A stretch of 64,000 nt of DNA from Notolepis coatsorum (taxonomy: Eukaryota > Chordata > Actinopteri > Aulopiformes > Paralepididae): the NCBI GenBank assembly GCA_963971535.1, contig OZ020586.1:74940949-75004948 (forward strand), given 5' to 3'. Shown here piece by piece: positions 21,556 through 33,596 of the stretch. The stretch's first letter is position 1, and each line of letters begins with the position of its first letter. Below the pieces are notes generated by a model, which saw nothing but the letters and a program-made list of their open reading frames with translations, did no database searches and was not told where the DNA came from. Made by a program: the position numbers and the translations under genes.

Positions 21556-21949
21556 GTACGTCTATTTCTGTTTAATAATAGCAACTTGAACTTCACCCCC
21601 CTCAACTACAAGCGTGTCGAAGTTTCACTCAAAAAAGGTTTCGGCGACTGACTTAACCTGCATTCCGCAAGGCTGTGTTTTGTTATTAGGCTATTCATTG
21701 TTTTATTTTTTGAACTATTGTGATAATCTCTACTCTATGTTGTTCTACAGTAACACTCAACTTAATTAGGTGTTTGGTTATTTCTTATGTCTTGTAAACA
21801 AGTGAGTAGCATCACAGCCTAAAAAATAACACCGGAGCGAAAGTTCCAAGTATTGTGTTTTCCATCTACAGTACAGATCTATGTGAAGTCTCTCCACATG
21901 AAAGCCAAATCATGGGATTGGAGAGATAGACTGAGTGAGCTAATATGAT

Positions 21950-22260
21950 ATTATATAACTTCCTTGAATCTATGGAAGATGTTTGTTAATTATTTGGCAA
22001 AGAAACGAGTCTAAATCTAATTTTAATCATTTATCTCACAGCCGCTCTTTCTTCTCTTGTATTGAACAGTGTTTTGGTGGCTGTAGCAACACACCACATT
22101 TAAATGCATTATTTCCTCCCCTGCCTGGCTGCCCCACACCCAAGAGTAAAACACCTTTACAAACTGGGCAGTACATTAGGTAGACAGTGTTCCTGGCTAC
22201 AAAAAGCACAGCTGATTTGTTTATTAAAGCTAATTTAATGCTTGTGTTACAACGAGCAAT
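21950..22260. repeat. Dispersed repeat shared with 46770-46960
   Basis: 'acttccttgaatct', 'acgagtctaaatct' and 'gcagtgttcctggct' style blocks occur in the same order in both places. No coding potential was seen. Confidence 0.6.
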
Positions 22261-22334
22261 ACTTCTGAACAGCTTGTTTAGGCTTGTTATCTGAAGACTT
22301 CAAACCCTGGCTAAAGGGCAAGGAGTAGTCATTT

Positions 22335-22777
22335 CCCCCCAGCGCCTAAATAACATTGCAGACTGCCAAATCCATACAAAGACTAACCCTACATAACATT
22401 GCAGACTGCCAAATCCATACAAAGACTAACCCTACATAACATTGCAGACTGCCAAATCCATACAAAGACTAACCCTACATAACATTGCAGACTGCCAATC
22501 CATACAACGACTAAGTTAACCCTACATAACATTGCAGACTGACAAATCCATACAAAGACTAACCCTACATAACATTGCAGACTGCCAAATCCATACACAG
22601 ACTAACCCTACATAACATTGCAGACTGCCAATCCATACAACGACTAAGTTAACCCTACATAACATTGCAGACTGACAAATCCATACAAAGACTAACCCTA
22701 CATAACATTGCAGACTGCCAAATCCATACAAAGACTAACCCTACATAACATTGCAGACTGACAAATCCATACAAAGA
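22335..22777. repeat. 43-bp minisatellite with a higher-order pattern
   Basis: About ten units of 'acataacattgcagactgcc', 'aaatccatacaaagac' and 'taaccct'. Two units carry the variant 'caacgactaagttaaccct' at a regular spacing, indicating duplication of a multi-unit block. Confidence 0.92.
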
Positions 22778-22779
22778 TA

Positions 22780-23399
22780 GGTGCAACCCATTTCTGTCCC
22801 CTTTTAATACAGAGATATACTCTATGTGCCAACTAAACTAAACCTGTGTTTTAATGCATTTATTTGTTGTAAATGTATTGTTTACATCTGTAGAACCAGT
22901 TTTCAGTCAGCCAAGATGGAGAAAAGAGATTTACATGGGGTATTTTTTAGACCTGGCATTTGGTTCTGTATCGTATAGCCTTATTTTGGAGTGCGTTTGA
23001 TTTCTTTAGAGTGCCAGGGGTGATTGTAACCTTGGTTAAAGCATACAATATATGAAGTGCCAATATCAAAATTCAAAGGTAGAAAGGCTTGAGAGATTGG
23101 TTAACTGATCTATTATGAAATGGGTAGGAGTTCCTGTGTATTACTAGTGTGGCATTGCTTGGGAAAGGCATTCTACCAGTAACTGGTCTAACGGGGGAGT
23201 TTGAGTGTGAAGGTGAGAACAGGGCTGTTGCTATCAGGGGGCAAATATACAGTAGTTAGTCATTTGGTCCCAAATCCAACTAGAGGGAGGAAATGGAACC
23301 CAAGATGAACACTACAGGAAGCAGAGGCAGTTCTTAGGCAAACGGACATGGTAGGTAAGGAAGCTGGTAGTGGAGCAGCTATGGTGACAAGAGGAAGTA
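22780..23399. other. Intergenic, no feature recognised
   Basis: No transposon ends, tandem repeat or convincing exon. Confidence 0.4.
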
Positions 23400-23850
23400 G
23401 TGAGGTGTTCAAAGGCTATGGCCCAGGCTAAGCAGGGACAGTGGACGAACTGGGAAAGTGTAGAAAATAGGAAGTTTAGTTGGAAGGACCTGTGGAGTGT
23501 GGAGGAAAAGCAGAAGAGTACAGGTACAGGATGTGATCGGGGTGGAGAGTGCAGAGTGCAGCCAATCAATTTGTCTGCGAGGGAGAGAAATGTAGAGGAG
23601 GTAGGTTTCTATGCAGGCATGAGTCGGGCCACCTTAATGGAGATACTGACTGATGTGGGTAGATTTTGGGAGGAAAGCTCGTTCCACGAGTGATAGTTAG
23701 CAGTGACCTGAGGCCTGACCTAGTATTATGGTCTGTCAGTCAGCAGACCGTTCCCTGGGAGGACTGGGGTGTGGAAACTAAACCTAGGCTTTGTCTGGTA
23801 GAATGTAGGATGCAGAAGATTTATAGCACGGCCGAGGTGTTGTGGGCCTA
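23400..23850 (+). pseudogene. Possible fragment of a retrotransposon-encoded zinc-knuckle/C-terminal domain
   Basis: A plus-strand frame contains AKQGQWTNWESVENRKFSW and DLWSVEE, which resembles a segment common in repeated fish retroelement ORFs ('QG-WT-WE---R--SW-DLW'). The rest of the frame does not continue convincingly, so this is a decayed fragment at best. Confidence 0.35.
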
Positions 23851-23999
23851 ATTTGACGAAACACCAGTGAAGTTGACTTGATAACCCTGGTGATGTGCTG
23901 GCTCTCACTGCCTATCTATCTACACACGTAGTTGTGGTGGCCAACTGGCCATTAGGGTAAACACCTGCTTTTCAGCGTCAAGGCAACCAGATAAACTAT

Positions 24000-24320
24000 T
24001 TATGTTTATGTTTATTAAAGGATCCCCATTAGAGACACATGAAAGATCCTCTAGTCTTCCTGGGGTCCAGGACAAAACAAATACAATACAAATGTACAAC
24101 TAAAAATACAAAACACTTAAATGAAAATCAATACAAATATACAAATTCACATTATAAAATCTAACATTCCAGTCAAATAAAAAAGAAATACACAGATAAC
24201 GGTTACATACTTGACAAGTTTGCAAGATATCTCTTAATATATTTTTTTGAAAGTCATTTTGTTATGTATTGTAGATACATGTTTTTCGGCAGAGCATTCC
24301 AGAGTACTATTGTATTGTAG
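24000..24320 (-). mobile_element. LINE 3' end, minus strand
   Basis: It begins with 'tttattaaaggatccccatt', a typical fish LINE end. Read on the minus strand, the far end encodes TIVLWNALPKNMYLQYITK, a LINE C-terminal motif (LWN-LP). It is 5'-truncated within the C-terminal region. Confidence 0.65.
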
Positions 24321-24666
24321 ACCGGGCTTCTAATTGAGACCTGCCTTTATACCCCTCCTTTATTTGGGACAGGTGTCTATTTGGGACTCTGCTTTTATTT
24401 GAAGTTTTACGGTAATTGGTCAAATACAGAATACACCATTTTGGGGGGGGGGTTTGTGTTTGTGTTTGTGTTTGTTTACTACTACATGTAGGCCTATACA
24501 ACAGAATAAATGAATAACAGATCCGGGTCAAAATTCACTCTAGAAACACACCCATGACAAACTGTGGACTTTGAAATTCCAGGCTGAGCAGGAAGTGTCT
24601 TGACTATTGTTTCCTTTTCAGAATCAACGGAAGACTTCCCTCTGGACCAACGAGCAGCAACCGAAA

Positions 24667-24720
24667 ATGATCTTCAATAATAAGTCCGGTTTTCAGAATC
24701 CCCCTCACGTCCTCATGTGA
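24667..24720 (+). CDS. Short upstream ORF before tmem79
   Basis: ATG at 24667 starts a 17-codon frame ending TGA at 24718-24720, 86 nt before the proposed tmem79 start. It is real only if this sequence is in the mature 5' UTR, meaning the acceptor at 24620-24621 is used rather than the second 'ttttcag' ending at 24696. Confidence 0.3.
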   Translation: MIFNNKSGFQNPPHVLM

Positions 24721-24806
24721 AAGAGCGGACCGGGGACCCTGTAGCGACGCGGCTGTACCCTCGACACGGACGAGTACAACCGGACAAGGTCACGTCGGAC
24801 ACTGTG

Positions 24807-25503
24807 ATGCCGGAGCCACGTGCCTCACGTGCGGAATGGGAGGAGAATGTCGTGTCTCCCAGTGTTGTGTCTCCCGTCACTCAACCCACATCACCAGGAG
24901 CACCGGAGAGCCAGGACACGGGGGAGGAGATGATGCTGAAGGACGAGGTCAAAGAGTTAAAAGAAAAGGAGCAGGAGGAGGAGGAGATGACCGTCTCTGC
25001 TTGGCTAGAGCCCGGCACTCTGCCCTGGGCGGAGAAAGAGAGGAGGTCAGAGGCGACGGAGAACAGAGGAGCGCCGGTGACTGAAGACGTGGAGGAGGAA
25101 GAGGAGGGTGACGGGGAGGCGAGCGGAGGAAGCCGAGACCTCTCGGAAGGACGGAGCCAACCGGAGAGCGAGCGCGAAAACAGGAACGCCAAGTGGAGGG
25201 AGAGCATGCCCGAGGGCGAGAGGTGGAGGGACGAGGAGACGGGAGGACGGGGCAACAAGGGGGACGGTTCACTGGCTGACGACGAGGACGAAGAGGACGA
25301 GGAAGAAGCGGTGAACTGGATGCCGGAGAAGGCCGCCTTGGTTTTCACTCCTCAGGTCAACATTGTGCGTTCATCCAGCAAAGTGTCCCAGGAAGAGAGC
25401 ACCGTCTCCGGGGCGCAGGGCGGCCAGAAGGAGCCTCTGACGGAGACGCCCGCTGCGTTCCCGTACGACCCGGAGTGGACGGAAGGAGACGACAACTATA
25501 TTT
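24807..25503 (+). CDS. tmem79: tmem79 coding exon 1 (acidic tail)
   Basis: 232 codons plus one base, donor gtaagt at 25504. Repeated Glu/Asp runs with [14 protein letters not shown] and [17 protein letters not shown], then the conserved-looking end [16 protein letters not shown]. The dense GA content also creates spurious antisense frames. Confidence 0.88.
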
Positions 25504-28500
25504 GTAAGTAATGTGGCGTGGAATGTTAACCCTTTCACTGCCACACGACAGAAGGTTAACCCTTTACTATCACACAACCGACAGCTGCAATGGTTTGAAA
25601 GCTCGGCGTTGCTAATAAACATTTAAAATAATTTTTATAAACTGGTCAACACTGCTCAAAACGGCTTTAGCTGCCTGATGCCGGAAATAAAGCTCTGTTG
25701 ACCAGTTTATAAAAATTATTTAAAATGTTTATTAGCAACGCCTACCATTGCGATTATCTGTCTTTATACCTTTGAAATTTCTCTGTGATACTTGTATAAC
25801 GAACGGTTCGGGTAGGACCAGTTATTCATGGTAAATATAGGTTGGTTTCCTATTGAGGAGCAAGGGACTGTGGATTCACTCGGCCAAACCTTGTTGGCGT
25901 GCATCACAGTCACGAAAGGGGCTAGGTAACGGGCTGCATAGTAGGCTTTCATAAACATCAGAGTTTGTGTAATCATCAATGAAAACAACTGCAGATTCTG
26001 GTGGTATGGTTGGTGATTAAGGATTTAAACTGACCAAAGGATACCGTATTATTGCACATTGAGTTTGTTGTATGATGTTCCACGTGTCAGGAACACAGAA
26101 GTTAAAAGCAGATTTCCCAAGTTCAGTACAAACCTGCTTTGAGTGTAAGCCAATCGTTGGATTGTGTACTACTATAGGGTCCAGATATCCACTCCAATAG
26201 CGAAGTGAGATGAGATTCTGCTGAAGGTGGACTTGAAGCCAATGAGGTTTTGTCACTGTTGAGTTTGAGGACATTTAGTTGCATCCAGACTTTTATTGCA
26301 GACAAAGATGAGTCTGAGGGGTGGGTTGTGTGGGGATTTGGTGCTGAGGTATATCTGAATGTCATCAGCATAGCAGTGGAAGTCCAGGTTGAAATGACGT
26401 AGAATCTGAGCGAGAGGGAGAATGTAGCTGATGAAAAGGAGAGGGACCGAGTACAGAGCCTTGGAGAACACCTTGAGTGACAGTGGATGTGACAGGGGAG
26501 TTGTTGTGAAGAGAAATTAAATGTGATCTGTTGGAAAGGTAGGACCGGAGCCAGCTGGGTGCATTTCCTTCAATCAAGTCAAGTGTCAAGTCAAGTGTTC
26601 CTTTATTAATCCCCTTGGGGGAATTCAGGTGTCATAGCAGCATTGGGGGAGGGGGAGGGGAGGTACAGGCAGGAAAAAAGTCGATGATGGAAATAGTAAT
26701 AACAATAGAGTACAACATAATAATAGTAATAATAACATTACTAGAATGATTGTTGTTACTGTATTGTGTTGTGTTTTGTTTAAATTGAAAAATGGAAAAT
26801 AAATAACATTGCTAGAATGGTAGTATATTCTATTGATGATAATAATAGTATACATGGTATACATAATGGTAGCACACTGTGCCAGTGTCCGTGAAGTGTG
26901 AAGTTTCCCTTCTCGCTCAGACCTGTGTGACAAGGTGTGCAGCGACAGACTGAAGCTGGGCCTGGGTGTTGCCGCTGCCGCAGTCCTCTTCCCCCTCCTG
27001 GTGTGGGGGGGCTACGCCCTGCTCCCCTTCGAAGCTCCAGTGCTGAAGAGCGCCCCCGTCAGGCTGGTGTACACACTGCGCTGCTCCTTCTTCGCCGTTA
27101 TCCCCATCCTACTTGGTGAGCACATTTAATGTACCTTTTTTAATAATTTTTTGCTGTGTACGTTTCTTTTGGGAATGTTTTCTCTGATTACAATTTTAGA
27201 ATGTTACCTCAAGTTTGCTTTTATTTGTCACGTATAAAGTACATGTACATTACAATGAAATTCTTGGTTCTTGTATGAGCCCCTGAGAATGTGCTTCATA
27301 CAGTAAAAAAAGAAGTAAAAGAGGAATAAAGTCCCAAGACGCTGCTGAATTAGGACCGCCGCTGCTATGAACTAGACTATACACTTTTTTTTATAAAAAA
27401 AAGATATTATAATATTAAAATGTTTTATCATTTCATTTGGGCTGTGTGGGGGTGCTTAATGTAAAATACTGACCTGAGGAACAGGCTGCAGGGAGACCAT
27501 CTGGCCGCTTGTATGCCTCTCAGCATCAATGGGCCCCCTACCAGTGAATTCCCCTACCAAAGAGCCCTGGAGCTTTTCTTTCAAAAGCCCAGGAAAATGA
27601 AATGCTCTAAGGCAGAATGTAGCCTATGCCACTGAGACTTCTTAGGTGTAAAGTGCTGTTGTAGTGTTATGATTAGGGATGCACCGAAATTTCGGCCACC
27701 GAAAGTTTTCGGACAAAAATGGCCTTTCGGCTTTTGGCCGAAAGAGTTTTTTCACCGAAAATATATCACCGAAACAGAAACAACCTGTAACCTAACGCGT
27801 GTTGTTGTGATGATGTCATCAAACGTGGCTTCAGTCATTACATGCGCGCTGTTTCTATGTGTCGCGCTGTTTCTATGTAAACTCAGTGCGCAACGCGTCC
27901 AATAAATGCGTCTTTAACATGCTTTATATCCTTATTTACTATAAGAGGGGGGGGATTGTGTTTCTCACATTGATGCTGTCTGTCGTTGATAATATAATCT
28001 GAAGAGTATTATTATCATTCTCGAGAATACACGTCGCGCGTCTACTGTGCCAAAGTCAAGAGAGCACATTCATCTGCGGACTAGAAAGGTGCGCTCAGTA
28101 GAGCACAGATGTCCGCCACTTGACTTGGAATTAATGTACTGTATGCATTCAGAAGTGCTGAATAAATGTTTTATGGACCCATAATAGTGATTATTTAAGT
28201 TAAGTTTAGCCATAATCATATATTTTTCCATAATCAGGTAGCTGAACAACATTGGTAAAAAAAATATCTATTCTATGAATCATTTTCGGCCTTTCGGCAT
28301 TCGGTTTTCGGCCAACTGTTTCCTATTTTCGGTATCGGTTTCGGCCAAGAATTTCTTCGGTGCATCCCTAGTTATGATTTGTGTATGTTAGACAGTTAGT
28401 ATGTTAGTATTTATATTATCTATTAAATTATCTATGTTCAATACAAATAGTGTACAAGTGTTGAGGCATGTCATTAATCTTGACATTTACTTTGATTACA

Positions 28501-31500
28501 ACTACAATGTATCTTATCAAGTGAACATATCTTGTATTACAATACGTCTATATTGAGTAGAATTATCTTGAATTATCTTATCCCACTGGCAGATAATTTA
28601 GGTTTTTTTTCTGATTTTGGTCAATTTAATCTTGTTTTAAGAAAACAAGTTCAAGTTTCTCAAGTTCAAGTTTCTTTATTAGTTGTCATACAGAAGTACA
28701 GAATACTTTTATACAAAATGCTTCTTTCTGTTACGCTCCAGAGACTAAGATTAACATTTTCTTAAAACGAGATTAAATTGACAAAATCAAGAAAGAAATT
28801 AGCAAAATGATCTGTGGAATAAGATAATTCAAGATAATTCTACTCAATATTGTACCAAATACAAGATATTTTCACTTGATAAGATTTTTTTTGTTGCAGT
28901 GTACAAATATGCAGCTACCTGGGCCTCCAGAGCACTTCTATTGTCAGTGGACACACCAAAAACATCCTAGCTAATTCACACGCACATGACTCCATGAACA
29001 TGAATAACCTATCTCGAACAATTGTACGGTCGTTTTAAGTTATTTCTCCGGCAGCGTGCGCTAATATGGATTCCGGCAGCACGTGCGCATGCACAAATAT
29101 GGATTCCGGCAGTGTGCGCGCAGCACAGCACCGCTGTTGAATTTTCTTTCAGGGGAAACACTGTAGATGAAATATGGTGTAGTGTTAGTGAGTATGTGGA
29201 TGTGTGTGCAATGAGTGTAGATGGATGGGTTGATGTCACATAGAGTCATTGAGCATCCTGATAGCCTGGGGACCTCTCAATAGCTTTCAATGTCTGGTAG
29301 TAGCCATTGTGACATCATCATTAGAATGGTCAGTTCTCGAGATTCATATGTGAGATCATGCGCCTGAAAAGCTTCTAGAGAAAACACTTCACTTCTCTTC
29401 TCTCTCACTTCATCTTGTAGTGTGTTTTATTAGTATGGGAATGTCCACACAGCCACAGTACAGCAGAAACTAATGGTACAACAGGACCACACAGTATGAC
29501 AAACAATACAGTTGATTATACACATCACTCTCCATACATTCTGTACTACCAGTATGTACATCAAACTATAGACGGTAGTAAACCGTAGGACGCTGTAACA
29601 AGACAACAAGATACTTTAATTCCACACAACGATGGTTGCTGGTAATTGTTTGCGATAGTTTGTTAAAAGCACTGGGACATCAACATGAAACATCAGACAT
29701 CAAACGCCGCCCTCCCATCTCCCAATCCCCACAATAAACACATACATGAAGACATACAGGACAGTCACATGTAACGCCCGGTGTCAGTCAGTGACTGACG
29801 CTTTCCCGTCTGTGCAAAGGGAGTGCGGGCCAGGGTGTTTGGTGTTCGGACTGCTGTGGGGAAAGCGTGTGTGTCTGGTTAAAATGGACCTGTAGCGCTG
29901 GGTTAGGGGGAGAGAAGCCGTGGGTGGGAAACTGGCGTTGTGGACAGCGATGCCTACAGGTCAGGTCTGGGTGCTTGCTCAGCGGAGGCAGGACTTGAGG
30001 AAGGCAGCGTGACCTCCCACGCGTTACACTTCACCAATGAGAGCCCTCGCTGCCAGGTGAGAAGAGAGCCACTGGCTGTCGCCGCACGTGTCGGAGGAAG
30101 CGTGCGGATACTTCAGGGTTCCCTTGTACCGACCAGTAGGAGAACATGTGCACAACAACCAGGTAGGGGAGGGGGGGGAATTGGCAGAACGACTAAATTG
30201 GGATGGGGAGAAAAATCGGAGAAAGAGAGATACAAAAAAAGAAAATGGACCTGTAGCGACCTGAGGGCATGCACTGGAATATGTGGTGTGCTGGGTGGGA
30301 GGGATCGTTGACTATTTTACCAGAGCGGGTGACTGTGCGTGAGGTGTCTCATACACCCATACAACATGTGGGGCATGTGGTTTCACAGTAATTTATTTTT
30401 TACATACTGTACACACTCAAGTACATGACTATATCAGTGACTGATCAGTAGAAATGGAGGAATCCCAGGTGAGTCTGTCTGGTCTCCAAACTATGCTTTG
30501 GTCAGGAAAAACGCATGTGAGAAGTGACATTATTAGTCACGTATAAAGTTCATGTACATTACAGTGAAATGCTTGGTTCTGTATGAGACCCTGAGAATGT
30601 GCTTCATACAGTAAAAAAAAAAGTAAGTAAAAGAGGAATACAGTCCAAGTTTATTTGTATAAAAACACTATACAAACTAAAGCACAACCTAAGTACAATG
30701 ATAGTACAATGAAGTGAACATGCAGACGATGAGGTTAAAAAATGCAGATGATGAGGTACAAAGAAATGCAAAAAAAAAATGTAAAAGCAAAAAAAATAAT
30801 CCAGGGTCAAATATCCACTAGAATAGCGAAGTGAGATAATTTGGGCAATCTCCAATTATGGTTTTATATAGGAACGGATGCCAACGCAGCTCTTCAAACA
30901 ACAGATGGTAAACTATACGTGTCTATAGAATTCTCCTTTTTTGTCCCGTCTCCTCGTGTCTTCAGGTGTGGTGGTGCAGGGCGTGGCAAGGCTGCGGTAC
31001 GGGGCGGTGAACCCGCTCTACAAGGTGGACATGATGGAGAACAGAGAGGTGGTGGTCCACTGGCACTACGTCAACGAATCACTGGCTCTCTTCCTCTTCT
31101 TCTTCCTGCTCCTTGCCGTCATGGCAACCTACATCAGCCAGGACCTGCTCAAGCTGGTCCCCCTGCTCACCATCATATTTGCCTTCGGCAGGTGCGTGTG
31201 CATACAGTCATTTCCATAAATATGGATCAACTTGTAACTTGTGAAGTCAGAATTAGACTGTATGGTCCTTTAAGCTAGTAAGTTGTGAATCAGAATTAGA
31301 CTCTATGGTCCTTTTTTAAAGTAGTAACTTGTGAAGTCAGAATTACACTGGTATGGTCCTTTTTTAAAGTAGTAACTTGTTAAGTCAAAATTTGATTGTA
31401 TGGTGCTTTAAACTAGTAAGTTGTGAAGTCAGAATTAGACTGTATGGTCCTTTTTAAACTAGTACTGTAACTTGTGAAGTCAGAATTAGACTGTATGGTC

Positions 31501-32345
31501 CTTTTTAAACTAGTACTGTAACTTGTGAAGTCAGAATTAGACTGTATGGTCCTTTTTAAACTAGTACTGTGACTTGTGATGTCAGAATTAGATTGGTATG
31601 GTCCTTTAAACTAGTAAGTTGTGAAGGCAGAATTAGACTGTATTGGTCCTTTTTAAACTAGTGACTTGTGAAGTCAGAATTAGACTGGTATGGTCCTTTA
31701 AACTAGTAACTTGTGATGTCAGAATTAGACTGTATTGGTCCTTTTTAAACTAGTGACTTGTGAAGTCAGAATTAGACTGGTATGGTCCTTTAAACTAGTA
31801 ACTTGTGATGTCAGAATTAGACTGGTATGGTCATTTTTAAACTAGTAATTTGTGAAGTCAGAATTAGATTGGTATGGTCTTTTAAACTAGTAACTTGTGA
31901 AGTCAGAATTAGACTGTATTGGTCCTTTTTAAACTAGTAACGTGTGAAGTCAGAATTGGACTGGCATGGTCCTTTTTAAACTAGTAACTTGTGAAGTCAG
32001 AATTAGACTGGCATGGTCCTTTTTAAACTAGTAATTTGTCAAGTCAGAATTAGACTGTGGTCTTTTTTAAAGTAGTAAGTTGTGAAGTCAGAATTAGACT
32101 GGTATGGTCATTTTTTAAAGTAGTAACCTGTGAACTGTCTCCCTCCCTCCAGGCTGATCTACTGGCTGTGTCTGGCTCTGGGCAGCAGTGTGAGGGGACT
32201 GGGCTTCGGCTTCTCCTTCCTGCCCATACTGGTCATGCTGGGCGTCAATCTCTACTACATCTGCTCGTCACAGGGACAAGGGGCGGTCTTTGACGTGGCC
32301 CCGCCCACCACCGCTCCGACTCCTGCACCAAGGTGGTGGGGGTGA
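24807..32345 (+). CDS. tmem79: Transmembrane protein 79 (mattrin), complete CDS in four exons
   Basis: Exons are 24807-25503, 26921-27115, 30966-31191 and 32153-32345 (697, 195, 226 and 193 nt), joined in phases 1, 1 and 2, giving 436 codons with a stop at 32343-32345. The first 232 residues are a low-complexity, Glu/Asp-rich cytosolic tail. Then comes [15 protein letters not shown] and about five membrane segments: [71 protein letters not shown] and [28 protein letters not shown] and FGRLIYWL match vertebrate TMEM79. The family is a MAPEG-like membrane protein of the trans-Golgi/lamellar granule route, linked to skin barrier and Frizzled turnover. The ATG at 24807 is the first in frame after a stop at 24681. 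Human TMEM79 is 394 residues; the longer acidic tail explains the difference. Confidence 0.92.
25528..25590. repeat. Nested TTAA-element terminus in tmem79 intron 1
   Basis: 'ttaaccctttcactgccac' is followed 30 bases later by a second 'ttaaccctttactatcac'. The same two-step arrangement appears inverted at 55244-55309, so it is a mobile unit and not chance. Confidence 0.65.
25610..25742. repeat. Foldback element in tmem79 intron 1
   Basis: 'gttgctaataaacatttaaa' at about 25608 is inverted as 'atttaaaatgtttattagc' near 25720. 'ttataaactggtcaac' is inverted as 'gttgaccagtttataa'. The arms are about 45 bp. Confidence 0.85.
26023..26590 (-). pseudogene. Frameshifted LINE reverse transcriptase fragment
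   Basis: On the minus strand: [20 protein letters not shown], then [10 protein letters not shown], then in another frame [17 protein letters not shown] (YADD catalytic box), then in a third frame [11 protein letters not shown]. At least two frame changes and the loss of both ends mark it as dead. A similar 3' piece lies at about 30604-30855. It sits in tmem79 intron 1. Confidence 0.78.
26590..26700 (-). mobile_element. LINE-B-type tail
   Basis: 'cctttattaatccccttggg' and 'gaattcaggtgtcatagcag' match the LINE-B 3' end near 2638-2675. Confidence 0.7.
26921..27115 (+). CDS. tmem79: tmem79 coding exon 2
   Basis: The acceptor is tctcgctcag ending at 26920 and the donor gtgagc starts at 27116. 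It encodes [13 protein letters not shown], membrane segment 1, then [20 protein letters not shown]. Entry and exit are both phase 1. Confidence 0.93.
27226..27345. repeat. Dispersed repeat, second copy at 30537-30650
   Basis: 'cacgtataaagt', 'catgtacattaca' and 'gagaatgtgcttcatacag' occur in the same order at both places, in tmem79 introns 2 and 2 again. It is probably a LINE 3' end. Confidence 0.6.
27674..28370. mobile_element. Non-autonomous hAT transposon in tmem79 intron 2
   Basis: Ends 'tagggatgcaccgaaat' and inverted 'cttcggtgcatcccta'. The perfect 8-bp duplication 'gttatgat' lies at 27666-27673 and 28371-28378. Subterminal 'ttcggcc' motifs recur at both ends. There is no coding region. 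Confidence 0.93.
28650..28735 (-). mobile_element. LINE-C tail fragment
   Basis: It shares 'catacagaagtacagaatac' with 20848-20930 and 35404-35500. Confidence 0.8.
28740..29880. other. tmem79 intron 2, mostly unassigned
   Basis: 28760-28880 mirrors parts of 28545-28640 in inverted order ('gaattatcttgaattatc' against 'gataattcaagataattc'), so the LINE-C fragment sits inside a foldback repeat of about 350 bp. From 28900 to 29880 I see no exon or element. Confidence 0.45.
29898..30241 (+). mobile_element. SINE body without the tRNA head
   Basis: The 17-bp duplication 'aaaatggacctgtagcg' lies at 29881-29897 and 30242-30258. The body and the tail with 'aattgggatgggg' match the SINEs at 561 and 6006, but the tRNA-like promoter part is missing, so this copy arose by 5'-truncated insertion. 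Confidence 0.85.
30966..31191 (+). CDS. tmem79: tmem79 coding exon 3
   Basis: The acceptor is ...gtcttcag ending at 30965 and the donor gtgcgt starts at 31192. It encodes [18 protein letters not shown], a short loop, membrane segment 3 and [12 protein letters not shown]. It exits in phase 2 (AG|G, arginine of RLIYWL). Confidence 0.93.
31205..32130. repeat. ~47-bp minisatellite filling tmem79 intron 3
   Basis: About twenty units built on 'cttgtgaagtcagaattaga' and 'tatggtcctttttaaacta'. The intron is 961 bp, and all but the two splice-site margins is repeat. Units of slightly different length alternate, so block duplication has occurred. Confidence 0.93.
32153..32345 (+). CDS. tmem79: tmem79 coding exon 4 and stop
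   Basis: The acceptor is ccctccctccag ending at 32152. It encodes [19 protein letters not shown] and [15 protein letters not shown], then a proline-rich tail ending APRWWG and TGA at 32343-32345. A polyadenylation signal is not certain; an attaaa lies at about 33928. Confidence 0.92.
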
Positions 32346-32826
32346 AGAGATGACATCAGGACTGCTGCCGTGGAGGGGGCGAAAAACACAAAATGGCTTC
32401 CGACTTGGACGCTAATGGCTAGTACAAAATATTCAAATGAGTCTCCTCTGTGTACTTTAGAAAAATAGTCATGTCAGTAGGTTGGTCTAAAAATATTCAT
32501 TGCTTAATTTACATATTTTGGACATGCAAAGTCATGCTCAACACACAGAACTACAAAGAGCACAACGACAGAACTACAAACAGGACAACACACAGAAATA
32601 CAAACAGGATGCCACATAGAACTACAGACGGATCATCCCCAAGGCTCAGTGTTTAAGTTAAGACTCTCTTTGACCATCAGTGCTATTCTTTGCGTTCACC
32701 GAAGACCATAGCCGCCCTCTACAGATATGTTGGTATATTTTGCATCCAATCTCATGACCGGTTCAGAGGCTGATGTTTATGAAGCATCTCAGACCCAGGA
32801 ATGACCCTGATGCAGCATTTCAGGTT

Positions 32827-33075
32827 AAAGGAACACACCAACATTATGGGAAATGCGCTTACCTTCTACTTCTTCAGAGTCAGACAAGAAGATGGATACC
32901 AATTTCCTCTCTGTGCGTTCAGTGGAAAGCTATCTGGCTGCAAGCTAGCCTAGCATAGCACAAATTAATGGAAGTGGTTATGGACCAGCTAGCCTATAGC
33001 TGTTGGCCAAAAACAGAGGAAATATATCTATGTTCTTGTCTGGAGAAGACTGTAAGTACATTTCCCATAATGACT
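32827..33075. repeat. Interspersed repeat ('gctagcctagc' family)
   Basis: Same family as 7203-7380, opening 'aaaggaacacaccaacatta'. It lies just downstream of tmem79 and may be part of its 3' UTR. Confidence 0.65.
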
Positions 33076-33596
33076 GCCGTGTTTCATTAAGAATAGCTGA
33101 ATGTGCCCTAAACTGATGCAAACCAGGAAGTGAAACAATTCATATTTCTGCTGTGCTACAGTACAGCATGAAGACCATGCCACTATTGACAGGATATTCA
33201 GACGTGACCACAAAGAACATTTGATGGTTCCTGTGTCTGGAGCGCAATGCAACATACAATACAACAAGTGCCTAAACAAGCACCTCCCTGCTAACATGTC
33301 ATTCATGTTAACGCTCCTTCACAACACCAGGGTTGTGATTGGTTAGCAGCTGCATGACACGAATGGAACACTTCCTGCCAGTGTAGTGGACAACGTTGTG
33401 AAGAATCAGTGGTCAAATGTGAACGGCCAACGCACTAGCACACTGGTTCTCAATGTGGGGTCTGTGGACCTCCAGGGGCCCTTGAGGGGGTTCCAAGGTG
33501 TCCCCAGAAAACAATGGTGAATATTCTATTTTCACTTGTTATTTCATTGAGAGAATGTGACACAATGATTATTCTATTTTTAGGTTTCTCTAGATT

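Noticed and set aside
22335-22777. Direct repeats that at first look like a CRISPR array
   Set aside because: Units are contiguous with no unique spacers, and the DNA is vertebrate; it is a minisatellite.
24881-25348. 155-codon serine-rich frame on the minus strand
   Set aside because: Antisense shadow of the acidic tmem79 exon 1 (GAG/GAA codons read as CTC/TTC).
29940-30311. 123-codon plus-strand frame
   Set aside because: Runs through a SINE body and out across its target duplication; no similarity in the other copies' frames.
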